Shown here piece by piece: positions 39,760-52,626 of a DNA stretch of 64,000 bases (positions are counted from its first letter, which is position 1; every line of letters starts with the position of its first letter). Under the pieces are notes generated by a model. The model had not been told where the DNA came from. It did no database searches and saw only the letters and a list, made by a program, of their open reading frames with translations. The stretch covers positions 181,849 to 245,848 of the forward strand of contig JAANYP010007556.1 of NCBI GenBank assembly GCA_020465985.1. The letters are read 5' to 3'. The position numbers were made by a program, and so were the translations under genes. The DNA comes from Centrapalus pauciflorus (lineage: Eukaryota > Streptophyta > Magnoliopsida > Asterales > Asteraceae).

Positions 39760-40321
39760 ATTATTATTTGAGTGGACTTACTATTATTTTTTCTAGTGGA
39801 AAGAAAAAATATAAATAGGCAGTCGTCGTTTTGTTTTGAGAAAATTATACAAAAAATCAACTCAGTTTTGATATTTTTCGATTAAGTTCCTCTACCAAAA
39901 ATGTTTCCATAAAAGTTCTTCAACTTGAAATCTTTTACTAATTGTGTTATTTTATGGTATTTTTTAAAGTTTTTTTCATAAAATTTCGTTAAGTTAAATG
40001 ACTTATATTGAAATATTTTATGTGCAATTATTTTACGAAAACATTTTTAGGTTATAGATTTTTTATGAAAACGTTTTTGATACAATTTATTAAAAAAACG
40101 TTGGTTTTTAGATGATTTTCCCATTTGTTTATACTTGCAAGTTAAAAGTCAGTCAGTCCCCTTGAGAAGCGGAGAAAAAGAACGATCATTCACGCCATCT
40201 TGCTAGCACTCAGATTTACCCTCCAACTTCCCCACCTTAATTCCAGTAAAGTATCACTTATCTTCTTCTTCGGAATCCAGATTCATTCATAAATCATCAT
40301 ATCGATCAATCAGTATCAACA
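39760..40321 (+). other. Upstream region of the coiled-coil gene
   Basis: The first 350 bases are AT-rich and repeat-like (a phrase AAAACGTTTTTGATAC and its neighbours look like a decayed inverted-repeat element). From about 40140 the sequence is pyrimidine-rich with CTTCTTCTTC and probably holds the core promoter and 5' UTR. No clear TATA box was identified. Confidence 0.35.
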
Positions 40322-43300
40322 ATGGCAACCGATCCTCCCTTGCATACGGAGATCGGTCCTGACGGTCTCGTTCGCGAATCGCCTGTCATCGCTCACACCG
40401 AGCGGGTGCGTGTTTATGCTTTTGAATCATATTTCTGGCCACTCTTTTGAAGCTTCCGAAATTATAATCTTATATTGCTGCTTTTTTAAATAATTATTTT
40501 TCAGATGATTGAAGAGGAGCAGCTTCAATTGAGAAAGTAGGTTCCATTCAACTTATAAATTTGTATTCCGATCTGCCAATTTTTCATATGCATTTACCAT
40601 TAAACAATTCTTCTTTTGTTAAACTGGTATTTAAGAGTATTTTATATTGCTGCTAGTACCGTACACCTTGATTAGGTTTTAATGGAGGTTATTTGGGTTT
40701 CTTTTAAACTGTGTCTTAGGGGAGATAGGATGCTTTTAATAAGTTGACCAATGAAATCTGCTTGGCCGAGTATCATCCGCTTCAAAAGACAACAATTTTA
40801 AGAAGAATGCTCAATATTGACATCAATTCCTTGATCTCTGCTGCTACAGAAACCTCTCACTATTGATTTTTTTTAGATTGGCAATCCTTGCTGCAAAATA
40901 TAACTTTTGCGCAAAAGCCTTAACTTGCTTATGATTTTCTTTAGATTGGCAATCCCTAATTGCCGATGTGCTTCTTTATCTGAATCGTTTTATGCATCTT
41001 TGATGATCGTTTCTTTAAAATGATGCAATATAATATGCCTTGACAAGCTGTATAAAGGAATTTAAGTTTCTTTCACTTAGGATTCCTGTTTTCCTTTCCT
41101 TATCACTATATCTTTCATTTGAGTGGATGGAGCTATTTGTCAATAAAATTCTTACTATGTCATCTTGTATTACTTGAATTCGCAAATGAACATGAAATGT
41201 CAACATATAAAGTGTTGAAGCCATTCATCATTTGGTATGACATTGCATGCAACCTGAATCAAAATATTATTCAACTCTAAGTAATACATATCTAATTTAA
41301 AAGAACTTTTGATAGTGTAGCTTATCAATTCTTTTAGTCTTGTTAACTTCTAACTATGGGACAAAGCACTGTGTTTTCATTTACATATGTACGTGAATGG
41401 GAGAAGAGTATGTGTTCTGGCTTCATTATACTAAACAAGTAAACAGAAGTGAAAAGAACTGCAACTGCAAGTATAAGTATAAGAGGTTGGAGTTCTCAGT
41501 TTAGGATATACTGAACATCTAAAATAGTTTCTTGTGTAGTCTGCACCCACAAAAACCATTGTAGTATTATGTCATGTTTACCGAATACCGATACATTTAA
41601 GATGTCTATCGTGATATTTTTTATTTTAGCATAAATAACTATGTTTCTTGGGAATATACTTTCACAGCTTGTTTCTTAGTCTTGATTCGCCTTGGAACTT
41701 TCAGATATATCGATGAGAATTATTCCAAAATTCGTGATGTTGAGCGAGAGCTTTCAAATCTCACAATGGAGATGAAACTCACAGCAGGGCCAAAGAAAGC
41801 TGGTTGGCACATTATATGCTTTTGCCATTTTGACATTTATTATGGTGGCCATGCTTTTGTATACAGCATATAACTTTTCTCTCATTTACCTTGACATCTT
41901 GACATCATTAGCACTTGAACATATGAGGAAGAAAATAGAAATGTCAACAGAGAAGATTCGTATAGCTAAGTTGAAGGAAGAAGAAGCAAAGAAGGTTTGT
42001 GCCTTTTACTTCATATCCCAGAATCATCTAATCGCAAAGAGAATGTGGCAACATGTTTCATCATCATTCTCTGCCAAAGCCTCTCTTTCTCATGCATACT
42101 TTATTTCCCATACTTATCTCAGGGGTGAACAATAGATTTTACTGAGTAATTCACTCGGGTATCTAAAGAAACAATGTCGGGAAGCAGAAATTGTTCAAAA
42201 TGTTGATGTATTTTTTTAAAAAATTGTCTATATTACTCCACAGCTGTCAGATTACTATGAATCTATGATTCCATATTCTGGTCTTTTATTCATCTCCTTT
42301 GCATAATAATCATAGAATATGTTCAAATAAATATCTTTTCTTTGTTGCAGGCTTGGGAAGCTGCATCAAAGGCTGTAAAGGATGAGGAAGCACATAAGCA
42401 GAAACTATGTGAAGATTTAAATAATCTGGTATTGTACATATATGCTTTCTCTTTCAATTCCGTTCTACCGATTTTATTGTATATCATACACTCACTTATT
42501 TTGTATAGGTCCAAGAGAGCAGTAACTCTCAGTTTGCTAGACTAGAGGAACTAAAACGGCGGTTAGAGGCTTTGAATCCAAGAAGATCATCAGCATTTAC
42601 AGGAAATGTAAGTCTTCTTTCTGTTTAAAGTTGTTGGGCTGTTACAACAATGATAAGTACACTCGGTACGTACTCGATGGAAAAAAACAAACTGGCCTCC
42701 TTTAACTATTCACTAATTCCAGTCCACTATTTCTCCTTTATATAACAAAATACTGGAATGAACTAACATGGACTCGATACAACTACAAAAATTTTTGTGT
42801 TGCCTCTGAAGCTTTGACATGATTGTCTGGCAACCAAGGAAGGCGAAGCCTTTAAAAGGCGTAGATATATATGTTAGACCCGAAGAATCACTTTTTTGCA
42901 ACCAAGAAAAGTTGTAATAAGGTGTAGGTATATCATACGAGTTCATGAAAAGTTGTTATATAGTTTTCTGATGATTTTTTTTAATAATGAGAGCACATCT
43001 CCTAGTAATAAGTTCTAAATTATGAGATTTATAAAATGACAAATTTTTAAACCCTGAATTGCTTTATGATGTTACATTTTGTAGTTTGTATCAATTTTAT
43101 ATGAAAAGTTTGTCTACGTAAGTGAATGATTGTCAAATAAAATGTGATTTTTTTATGACAACCAATCCTTAGAAAGTAGAGGTTTTCCATTATGACATTT
43201 ACAAGAAAATCCAGGTTTAGTTAACAAATTATAATCAAGACACTTCTTAATATTTGACGTGTATTATGACCAATTTTTTTCTACATATGACAACCATTAT

Positions 43301-43715
43301 TTGATAAAAAAAAATGTTTTATATCGAAGTAATCTTTTAACAAAATTCTTTTAACACATTTATAATATTTCTGTGATTACAAAATTTCCTTTAGATAAAG
43401 GACAGTAAATATTAATGTCTTGTAAAAGAAGAAAAGAGTAGGGACTGAGGGGAGAGGGATGTGTAATTGTGTAAGTGGAATAATAAAAACTAATGGGTCA
43501 TCCATGCTCATGATCCATATTTATAGAAATTTGTATTACTTGGTTCATGGTATGTTTACAATTCATTTAATTGGGTCATGGATGTTTCATCACATGCAAA
43601 TCATCTAACCCACTGACAGCCTAAGGTTATGTTTGTGTCTGGTATGGAACCTCCCGTCAAGCACTTTGACGTTCCTCAGCATGGCAATTAGGAAATTAAA
43701 CGACCCTAGTGTTTC

Positions 43716-43795
<80 letters not shown>

Positions 43796-44143
43796 GGGGG
43801 TTCAATGGAAAACGAACATGCATCGGAAAACCTTGGAAAACCTTCATGCACCACCACAAATGCATCACAATTCCTGCGTGATGCATCGAATTCCCGCGTG
43901 ATGCACCGTCTTTCTGCATAATGCACCTGAAAATTTGTGAAAACCGCACTGCACCACCACAAATGCATCAAATTTCCCGCATGATGCATCAAAATCCCGC
44001 GTGATGCATCAAATTTCCCGCGTGATGCATCACTTTATTTACGATCATGCCACCGCGTTTTTCATGAAATGCATCAAATCGGACGGTATGCGTAGGTTTC
44101 CACGGTTTTCCGGTGCATAGTGGTTTTCCATTGAACCCACCCC

Positions 44144-44203
<60 letters not shown>

Positions 44204-44913
44204 CTAGTTTGCGACCCGTGTACTATACGGATTGATTTTTTTAGTTAGGATATGTAAACATATAAGAAAAATTATAACAAATGAGATGAACAAAATATAC
44301 AAAACGATATGGATTTCAACATGGGATGAACAAATTAGGATAAGAACTTTCATGGCGGACTCAATTTTGCAATAGATACGACGGATTCAACAGGACCCCT
44401 ATAAATTTGTAAAACGATTTGGATTACTAATATTAACCCTTGAAATAGAATTCTGATAATCCTGCAACAAAATCCTAAATAGATAGATGATTCTCTAAAA
44501 TAAGTAGACAGAAAAGTAAGACGGACCAACCTATTCTTGCCCGAACCCCAATTTTTTCTGGCCATACCCAACTTGTCAGGTTTCCCACCTCTATTGAAGA
44601 AACGTGCATGATGAAATCATAATAAGGTGTTAACCCAATCATGCATGCTTTCTTGTAGGTGGAGAGTGTGCCGTCGGCTACCACAAATCCAGATGTATTG
44701 GTTCCTAATATTGTGGAAGCTACTGAAACATCTAAGAGTGTTTCGAATCAAAGTGATGCGGAGAGTCATAATCAAAAGCCAGCGGGTGATGTAGATGGGA
44801 GGGGGAAGAAGAAAAATGCAATGCAAGGGAGAGGTAAAGGAATCGGAGCAGTACCCAAAAGTAGGGCTTCTAGCTGGACTGGAGCTGGGTTTGACGTCGA
44901 TGGTAGACCCTGA
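40322..44913 (+). CDS. Conserved plant coiled-coil protein, function unknown
   Basis: Seven exons (40322-40405, 40505-40536, 41705-41802, 41912-41994, 42351-42428, 42509-42607, 44659-44913) join cleanly at GT-AG sites into 242 residues. The first ~28 residues contain IGPDGLVRESPVIAHTER. Residues ~29-155 are almost continuous heptad-like coiled coil (EEEQLQLRKYIDENYSKIRD, KKIEMSTEKIRIAKLKEEEA, FARLEELKRRLEALNPRRSS). The C-terminal ~85 residues are polar, with a basic GRGKKKNAMQGRGKGIGAVP patch and an end reading SSWTGAGFDVDGRP. The protein looks like a widely conserved, uncharacterised plant protein; I cannot name a tested homologue. There is no signal peptide or membrane segment, so it is presumably cytosolic or nuclear. 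Intron 6 is 2.05 kb because it contains an inverted-repeat element and a Helitron-like end. Exon 2 is a microexon-like 32 bases. Confidence 0.8.
43719..43791. repeat. (TA)n microsatellite in intron 6 of the coiled-coil gene
   Basis: A pure TA run directly abutting the left end of the inverted-repeat element copy F. Confidence 0.95.
43792..44144. mobile_element. TA-microsatellite-associated inverted-repeat element, copy F (mosaic)
   Basis: The left end AGAGGGGGGTTCAATGGAAA and right end TTTTCCATTGAACCCACCCC flank a 350-base interior. The left half matches copies B and C (CATGCATCGGAAAACCTTGG, then CACCACAAATGCATCACAATTC). The right half, from CCTGAAAATTTGTGAAAACC on, matches copies A and E-right. 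The CACCACAAATGCATCA word therefore occurs twice, as expected for a fusion of two subtypes. It is flanked by TA tracts and lies in a host intron. Confidence 0.7.
44144..44193. repeat. (TA)n microsatellite
   Basis: A TA tract with one ACATAT interruption, directly to the right of copy F. Confidence 0.9.
44204..44487 (-). mobile_element. Helitron-like element, minus strand, in an intron
   Basis: A|CTAG (44203-44207) then TTTGCGACCCGTGTACTATACGG is a reversed Helitron 3' terminus with a near-palindromic hairpin. A candidate 5' terminus on the minus strand, TCTATCTATTTAGGATTTTG after A, is at 44487. The 3' end is better supported than the 5' end. Confidence 0.45.
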
Positions 44914-45700
44914 CACTAGCCTTCTCAAATCACCTCAATGTGGGGAAGGTGAAGGAAGTTATTGGATCCTCTAGGTAAATAGCCTTTGTCCGTGCTTCAA
45001 TGAGTAATGAGCCATCAACTGTTGGAGCAGCTTATAAAGTGGTGACATGAGAGCTAGATTAACGATTTTTTTAACTTGGTGTTTAGATTTTTAGACTAGT
45101 TTTTACAAGAAAAACATGTCATTTTACTTGCTGTGTTTTCTCTCCAACAAGGCAACAAACATTATCTGATTAGCTGTTTCATCCTATGTTAACTTGGATT
45201 TTTTTTTTCTGAGAAACTGCTTACTTGTACCACTACCTAGTCATTTTGTGTACTGAATTCCTTTCCTGCAATTGCAAAATCCATTGGCACTGTAGTGTAG
45301 AGGCCTTTAATACAATCAGGTAAACTCACATTATTTGTTGCTTCATTTTGAACAATTAATAGGAATTTTGTATTCTCTATTTTTATTCAAATTCTTTTGT
45401 TTTTCAGTTTTTATCTTCTGCCCTTTACATTGATGCTCATATATTTAGGATAAAATGACCAATTAGTCTAAGTAATTTGAAGTAAATGAAAAGTTGAAAC
45501 AGATATAAATAGTAAATGTGCATTGAAAATGTCTAAGGGATTGTTTATTTATTCATTGATGAAATCGTTAAAAAGTTATCCAGAGGTAAAACTGGTAAAC
45601 TAAACAGAGTAAAATGTTCTTTGTTGAATTATTAAAATTCACTCAAAGGTAAAATAACTTTTTAATTATTTGTTCCAAATACTAATGAATCTTTTCATTA
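44914..45700 (+). other. 3' UTR and downstream flank of the coiled-coil gene
   Basis: Sequence to about 45310 has ordinary transcribed-like composition and is the likely 3' UTR. The remainder is AT-rich with no gene. Confidence 0.4.
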
Positions 45701-45704
45701 ACTT

Positions 45705-46565
45705 TAGGGGTGTAAGTGAGTCGAGCTCGAGAGCTACTCGAGCTTGACTTATTAAAAACTTGATATAAACAATTCCAAGCCAAGCTCGAGGTTGAATGCG
45801 AACTCATTTAAGAAATGAGCTCGAGCCCGAGCTTTACTTATCAAGGAGCCTTAAGGGGCTTAAATGAGACTTATAAAAATATTTTTTTAATTATTAAAAA
45901 TATATAAAATACATAGGGATATTTTTGTAAAAAACTTTCAACTTGGACCATTTTCGTTATTAAAACTCCCAACCATTTTCATTGTAAAACTCCAAACTGG
46001 CAAAACTCATGGAATTGGGATATAACCTGTTGTAACCAATTGAAAGTCACAGACCAGCGTTAACAAGTCATTAATGACTATCGGAATGTCGCCGAAAAAG
46101 TAAATTTCAACAAAAAAAAACATAGATTTGAACAAACTAATCAACAAGAATTGTGAATTTGAATCATAAAACACAGACAATTGAGTTCATTGAAAAAAAT
46201 GTTCATCAGACAGCATATTACAACCGGTTCATCAGGTTGCAAGTTTTTTTTTTTTTTAATCTTTTGATAAGTTTTAGTCAGTTGAGAGTTTTTGTACAAT
46301 GAAAAATGGTTTGGGGTTTTAATCACAAAAATGGTCCAAACTGAAGGTTTTTTTGCATAAATATCCCATATATATAATAAATTTATTATAAAAAAGTAAC
46401 ATTTTGAATAAACAAGTCGAGCTCGAGCTTATAAAAAATTTCACGAGCCGAGATCGAACTTTGCACATAAAGCTCAAAACGAACAAAACTTGAGTCTCAT
46501 ACTTTTAAATGAGTCGAGCTCGAGTCTTAACGGGTCGAGCTCGGCTCGGCTCATTTACACCTCTA
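45705..46565. mobile_element. MITE with GTCGAGCTCGAG-rich ends, containing a nested element
   Basis: The left end TAGGGGTGTAAGTGAGTCG and the right end's complement TAGAGGTGTAAATGAGCCG are inverted repeats. Both are followed by GAGCTCGAG-rich subterminal regions (45719-45840 and 46415-46555). This is the hAT-like GGGGTGTAAATGAGCCGAGC repeat style common in plants. No convincing target duplication was seen. The centre is occupied by a separate inverted-repeat element at 45915-46368. Confidence 0.6.
45915..46368. mobile_element. Nested inverted-repeat element
   Basis: GGGATATTTTTGTAAAAAAC at the left (about 45918) and its complement, ending TTTTTTTGCATAAATATCCC at 46368, pair over about 80 bases, including TTGGACCATTTT / AAAATGGTCCAA and AAAACTCCCAACCATTTT / AAAATGGTTTGGGGTTTT. 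One end type also occurs alone at 15610-15690. It interrupts the GAGCTCGAG-ended MITE. Confidence 0.55.
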
Positions 46566-46569
46566 AATT

Positions 46570-47930
46570 TAACTTATTGTTTAATCTTGTTGGACCTTGT
46601 GAATTTTGTTGGATCTTATTAATTTGTTGTATCTTAAGAATCTTGTTACAAATAATACTATGAATCTTTTGAATGTTATGAATCTTGTTGCAAACACTTA
46701 TATGAACATTTTGAATCATATAAATCATATTACAAACATTTGTTGGTATATAAAAGTACTTATATGTATTTTTTATTTATTGATAACGAATAAATTATTC
46801 ACAATAGATCTTTTATATTCACAATGTAACGAATCCATTATAAGTTTAATACTATTTGTTTAAAATTTATATATATAAAAAATTAAGGATGGTAGGATTT
46901 TATTTGTTTAAAAAAGAGGTTGTAAGTTAGATTTGAGAACGTGTCGGCTTGCTCTGCTTGGTTTATATCTTGGGTAGTGCTCCTTCACGGAAATACATGT
47001 GAGATACTCAGATACCTCGGCATCTCATTGCCTTCAAATTTTCAAAAATTTAATTTAATTAATAACATTTACAAAAATCGATCAATCTTATCCTCTTCGG
47101 TTTTTATTAATTAAATCAACATTATCTTGAGTTAAAGGGTTTTTTAAATAAACCAAACGTGGTATGTGTTTGAGCTTCATCCAGAAATTATTATTATTAT
47201 TATTATTTTTTTTTTTTTTGCAAGTATCCATGGGGGTTCAATAACTATTAAGATGTATATTTCATGTTGAAAATTTTTTATCATTCAAAACAAACATAGC
47301 CATCAGCTGTAGTAACGAAAATTAAACGTTTGTCGTAGAGGAGCCCACATCATTATATGTTTCACTTCTAAATTTTAAAAAGATCAGTATAAAAAAAGAG
47401 CACAAAAATTAATACACAATATTTTGTCCCTGATTAGCCAGGCTACAATTAAGTTGAGTTAGCTCACATTTGTTAAAGCTTAATGATTTCGGAAGATGTC
47501 AAAATAAAGTTTGTGAAATGAAGTGATAAAATGGATCGATCAAGTCGTATCTGGTATGTACACATAACTAATCACACATTTAAACAATAAAAATAGACAT
47601 ACATAGCAAAAATATAATGTAGCCTACAGCCATTTAAATAAACGAGACACGATTAATTAATGATTAATTATTTATTACAATTGATATCATGAAATTAATG
47701 ATATGTTTACAATTTAAGGTGAAAGTCTTTAGTTTACGTACGAAAAGGGTGGTAAAGCTGAAGTGCATCGTCTTTTTAGGCCGATCGACAGAGGTCCGGG
47801 CAGCCATTTTTTTTTTGTTTTTGAGCTGCCAAATCATATGTTGTTGCTCCTTTTGACCCCTCACGTGCACCCCCCTTAACGAATGGCATCTGATCACGTG
47901 AATCCACCATGTGACCTCCCTAGCTCAGTC
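46570..47930. other. Intergenic DNA between the coiled-coil and TRM-like genes
   Basis: 46590-46760 has repeated TTGAAT/TGAATCTTGTT/AACATT words. The region immediately below 47935 is expected to hold the 3' UTR of the minus-strand TRM-like gene. No other gene was recognised. Confidence 0.35.
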
Positions 47931-47934
47931 AGAC

Positions 47935-50918
47935 TTACACCCAACTCCCTGCCATCTCATCAACCAACGTGTCAACCACCTCCCTCACCACCTCCTCCGC
48001 CTCCTCCTCATAGTCATACCCCCCTCCCACCACCATATCTCCCTCTATCAACCCATCAATATCTTCCAACACCCGGCAATCCGCCGCCGGAAAACTTTCC
48101 ATCTTTTGGCACAACTTTCTTATCAGTTCCATTCCCTCCATTCTTCCATGGAATTTCACTCCCCATGGTTTCAAACTTATGTAAGGCTTCAATATTTCCG
48201 CAAGAACCTCGTCTACCACCTCGAATATGAGTTTCCGATTTCCCAAGTTGGTGGCGCTGGGGTGATACAGCTTTTCCAGCTGTTGAAAGAGGGTAGGGTG
48301 GAGTGGGTGTGACGGCGAGTACCAATGTGTGATGGAAATTTTTGTGGTTTTTTCAATTCCCATGTGACCCAGAATTCTTGAAATGTAGTCAAAGTGATCG
48401 GAAACTGAATCGCCGGTTGTGGTGACGGCTGCCACATCGTTATCGTTACCGTTACCGTTACCGCTGAAGTAATCTTGGACGGAGAGCCTGTTGGTCTCTT
48501 TAGTATTGTATGACCGGCTCTGACAACTAGGTAACTGTGTGATGCTCTTTAAGGGCACCTGTAAATATCAATTTTATAATAAAATTAACCCAATTATATA
48601 TTTACAAAACTTACAATTCATAGCTCCCCAACTTAATTATTATCTTTTTTTTACGTTCAATATAGCGAGTGTTGTACCGACTCAGACTGCGAGGGCCGTT
48701 TTACTTACGAAATGAATCTAATAAAAAAAATCAACACCATATAATTGATATGTTTATGTTTGATGTTAGAAATGATATTTAAAGTATTTAGCTATATATG
48801 GAAATGCTTTGTGAAATTTAAATAATTTGTTTATTCATTATATTTAAAATCTAAATTTTAAAGATGCTATGATTAAATTTCAATGTATTCCGTGAATAAA
48901 AAAGGACCTAAGTTGGAAAACTTGTACATGAAAATGTAAGATAACGTTATAAGTTTAATATAAATTGATACCATGAGTTTTTATCATGTAACATTACAAA
49001 ACAATAATGTGAATACATGAATGATTGTGTGAATGAATAACACATTCATATGATATTATCTCATACATTCACAGGATTTTTTGTAACTCAATCTACTTGA
49101 TAAAAATTCTAGAAACCAAATTATATATAATGTTATGAAAAAAAAAAAATTAAATCTTTTTTTATAAAAGAAATAATACTTTGGTACCTGCAAAAGAGGT
49201 AACACTCATTTGATTCTGAATTTGCAATATATATAAGTTCATTAATTTAACACATATAATATATACGAAGTATTTATTAAAAATTAATAATGAGGAAAAT
49301 AATAACATATAGTGTTTGTACTAGGTAAGGAATTGAAAGTAGTACTTACTTGTTTTGGACGTAATTTGGTGGAGGAGGACGGCATGTCTTTCTTGAAAGA
49401 AATAAACTTTGTTGTGGTGTTGAGATGATTTGATAATGGGGTTGACTTGTTCTGCTTGTTACATTTCTTCACAAATGCTTCTTCTTGTTTGTGCATCTTT
49501 TTCAATCTCACATCATACTTTTCACTTGCAATCTTTTTCTTCTTGCATTCCTTTTTCATCAATGGCCGTGGTGACTTTACGACGGTTGATGATGATGGAT
49601 CGGCTTTCATACAAACATCCACATTCAATGCTGCTGATGATGATAATTTTGGTGAATTTGAAATGGGTTTCTTGAGAATATTCTTTATCTCCAATAATCT
49701 TAACCTGGGTGAGCACGCTTCAATTTCTTTTGCATGTGCGTATCCTGGAGAAGAAGAAAATTTTTTTATCAAAATTTGCTTTGACATGATGATCGATCAG
49801 TGCTTATTCAGAAAAATAAAAATAAATATATATATATATATACACTAATACGTACCCTGATTGAACTCATTACTGGGTGATGTCTTTGGTTTGAGCACCA
49901 CCAGACACTCATCTCTTCTTTTGTCTTTATTGTTCAGGGTGTTTGTGATATCTACACCAACTCTTCTCTTGATATTTTCCCTCACTTGTTCTGCAATTTG
50001 CTTTGCATATTCGCTATCGCGTATCGGCCGCTTGTTCTCTTTATTGGTTTGGAGGGAAAGGCGATGGCGATAGTCGATCTCTGTTGACGGCCTACTGGTG
50101 GTTGATACCCGTGGCGTTGTAGGCAATGAACAGCAGGTGTTGGTTTTAATTTTATGAGAGTTAGACAAATTTGAAAGAGGGTTTATAAATAATGGGGTGG
50201 AGGAAGACGAAGAAGGTCTAGGAGATGAATTTTCTGGAAGAAGATCGAGACCCATTAATCTTGCAACAAGATTGGGTGTTTTTGTGCTAGGAGAAGTGCT
50301 ACATTCATCATCCGTAAATCTTGATGTTTTTGTTTTGATGTGAATCTGTAAAACGAAGGTACAATTAATCATCAATAAAGGATAACCAATAATTACCACC
50401 ATCATGAATTACTTTACATGCATTATTACTATATATATTAATTAAATTAATAGAGTGAGTAGTAAATTAAAAAAAGAAACTAATTAATTATTACAGGGAT
50501 GTTAAAGTTTGTTTCTTGTTTAAGTTGAGGTGATGAAGAAGCAACTTGTTGGACGACCATGGATTCTTGTCCCTCTACCTCCAAGCTGTTCCTGGGAGCT
50601 TCTACACCTGTTAAATAATATATAATTAATTAAATTAAATTCATATATTATGTTGTAAAGTAATTGAGTTCAGAGAGAGAGACCTTTGGCATTGAGAAGG
50701 AGATGATTAAGGTTGTGTTGTTGAAGAGAAGAAGAATGGGAGATAAAAGAAGAAGAAGAAGGCTGGTGGAAGGGAAAATGATGATGATCAAACAGATGAA
50801 AAATGGCACCCATGCAACCACCGGAGGAGGACAATCCGCCACCACCACCTCTTTTTCTTGATTTTCCGGTTGAAGATGATTTTGCTGAACCCTTGTAGAG
50901 CAGCCATTGTTTTCCCAT
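47935..50918 (-). CDS. TRM/LONGIFOLIA-like protein (VARLMGLD motif, DUF4378-like)
   Basis: Five exons on the minus strand (50684-50918, 50495-50607, 49856-50345, 49350-49744, 47935-48558) join in frame at GT-AG sites to give 618 residues. The N-terminus is MGKQWLLYKG, then a Gly-rich stretch and GGCMGAIFHLFDHHHF, a pattern seen at the start of many family members. NLVARLMGLDLLPE (residues ~135-148) is the signature motif of the family. The middle is Ser/Lys-rich, with SEYAKQIAEQVRENIKRRVG and EIEACSPRLRLLEIKNILKK. The last ~200 residues (DHFDYISRILGHMGIEK, HPLHPTLFQQLEKLY, RKLIFEVVDEVLAEIL) fit the C-terminal DUF4378 domain. TRM proteins recruit TON1 and phosphatase complexes to cortical microtubules and affect cell elongation and shape; applying that here is by family only, and the exact TRM subgroup is not assigned. 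MGKQWLL at 50918 is the first ATG of a frame ending in a good donor. A GGAAA repeat lies about 310 bases upstream. Confidence 0.82.
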
Positions 50919-51002
50919 AGCTTGCGAGATGGAAATGACAATGGAAAAATAGAGCTGGCTGGCTAGCCACGGATCTCTTTCACTCGATCGATCTCTCTAG
51001 CT

Positions 51003-51006
<4 letters not shown>

Positions 51007-51039
<33 letters not shown>

Positions 51040-51040
51040 G
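51007..51040. repeat. (AAT)n microsatellite
   Basis: About ten ATT/AAT trinucleotide units, roughly 90 bases upstream of the TRM-like start codon and so probably in its 5' UTR or promoter. Confidence 0.9.
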
Positions 51041-51225
51041 GATATGATGATGAAGTATTGAAGTAGCAAGGTTAGGTAGTTTAGTAATTAGGTAGGAATT
51101 GAAGAAAATGATGAGTGAAGAAGCAGTGAGATTGCGGGGTGCGAAAAAGGCGGATCCATGAAAAAGCAGTGAGGTTACTGTCACTGTATCATCGCCACTG
51201 CCACTCTTATCTCTCTCAACTCCTC

Positions 51226-51262
51226 TCCTTTCCTTTCCTTTCCTTTCCTTTCCTTTCCTTTC
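51226..51262. repeat. (TTTCC)n minisatellite upstream of the TRM-like gene
   Basis: Seven CCTTT units; in the sense of the minus-strand gene these are GGAAA repeats, about 310 bases before its ATG. Probably promoter or 5' UTR. Confidence 0.9.
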
Positions 51263-51397
51263 ACTAAAATATAATATATAAAATATAAAATTAGTCTCAA
51301 GCAATATGACGAAATGCCTGGCCCCCCCTCTTTTATTACTCTTCTCTCTCTCTCAATCAATGCCTTGCAACGCAATTTCATTTCAACTATACGTATA

Positions 51398-51843
51398 CAA
51401 GTTTATTACCCGTGTATTACACGAGATGGTTAAAGTGTTAAACAACTGGTTTTTTTATGTTAGTATAAATTCAAAATATAATAAACAAAAAATAAAATAA
51501 AAATATTATACTACTAAAACGATTATTGAAAATATATAAAACATGTAATCAAAGAAAAAAATACATAACTAACAATTAAATAATAATGAAAGAAAAATTA
51601 TTAAAATTAAATAGTCAATTAATTATTTATTCTAACATTTTTAAAAAGTTTTTATAAGAAGCTAAAGTAAGATATGGGTTGTGAACTCAAATTTAAAATA
51701 AAAATCCGAGATAATAGGCGGACTAATTATATTTTAACACAGAAATTGTAGAACATTATAGTCACATCCAGATTATGCTAATTGACATTTTAATTAAATG
51801 TCAAGTGGCATCATTTAATATTTTAATACAAAAGATAGATAGA
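51398..51843 (-). mobile_element. Helitron relative, minus strand, decayed terminus
   Basis: CAAG (expected CTAG) at 51398-51401, then TTTATTACCCGTGTATTACACGAG, is a slightly mutated reversed 3' terminus. The body shares AGAAGCTAAA.GTAAGATA and ACATTATAG words with the Helitron at 31207. A candidate 5' terminus (TCTATCTATCTTTTG after A) lies at 51843. Confidence 0.5.
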
Positions 51844-52305
51844 TTAACCTATATATTATATAGGTATATTTCATGAATAATTATTTTTAAAAGGATACAA
51901 ATTTATTATATTACTATAAAATAATAAGTAACAAAGTGTCTATACCATATTAAAAAATAAATTATTTATTATGAAAACTTTATGTTACATTCTTATTGTT
52001 ATAATAAATAAATGATGAAGTATTGAAGTGTATGTGATTAACAAGTTCAACAGTTAGTAGTATAAGGTCTTAGTGGTATCTTTCATTGTAAACAGAGGGG
52101 TTAGGATGTAAATATATGGTTAATACTGTTAACCATAATCAGTTGCAGTTAGTTGTAATCAGTAGTATAAATACATAAGTCTGTAATCATTGAGATTTAA
52201 CTCATTTAATAAAGTTTCTCAATTACTTCTATAATTTGTTACAATAAAAATACAAGATATAAACATGTTTAATGGGGTAAAATCACATACTAAAGAATTT
52301 CTTAA

Positions 52306-52314
52306 AAATTTATA
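52306..52314. repeat. 9-bp target-site duplication, left (MULE)
   Basis: AAATTTATA directly before the left TIR, identical to 53921-53929. Confidence 0.9.
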
Positions 52315-52593
52315 GAGTAAATTACAAAAATGGTCCCTGTGGTTTGTGCAAAATTACGGAAATGGTCCCTCAACTTTGAAAGTTGCAGTGGTGGTCCCTC
52401 AAACCACTTTTTACTTGCAGAAATAGTCCCTTTGTGTCTGAACTTTTTAAAAATGACGATTTTGCCCTTTTATTAATTACAAGTTTAGTCCCTCAACTAT
52501 TTAATTTACTTTCACTTTTGGTCATTTTCCTTAAATTTTTTATTTTTTGACTATTAATTTAACAAACTATTATTTAAATCTTTATTATTATTA

Positions 52594-52626
<33 letters not shown>

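Noticed and set aside
44350..44928. Minus-strand frames overlapping exon 7 of the coiled-coil gene
   Set aside because: No homology was recognised, and the plus-strand exon joins in frame with the upstream exons and ends with a plausible stop.
47883..48312. Proline- and histidine-rich plus-strand frames of 115 and 133 codons
   Set aside because: They are antisense to the last exon of the TRM-like gene, whose minus-strand frame has clear family motifs and matching splice sites.
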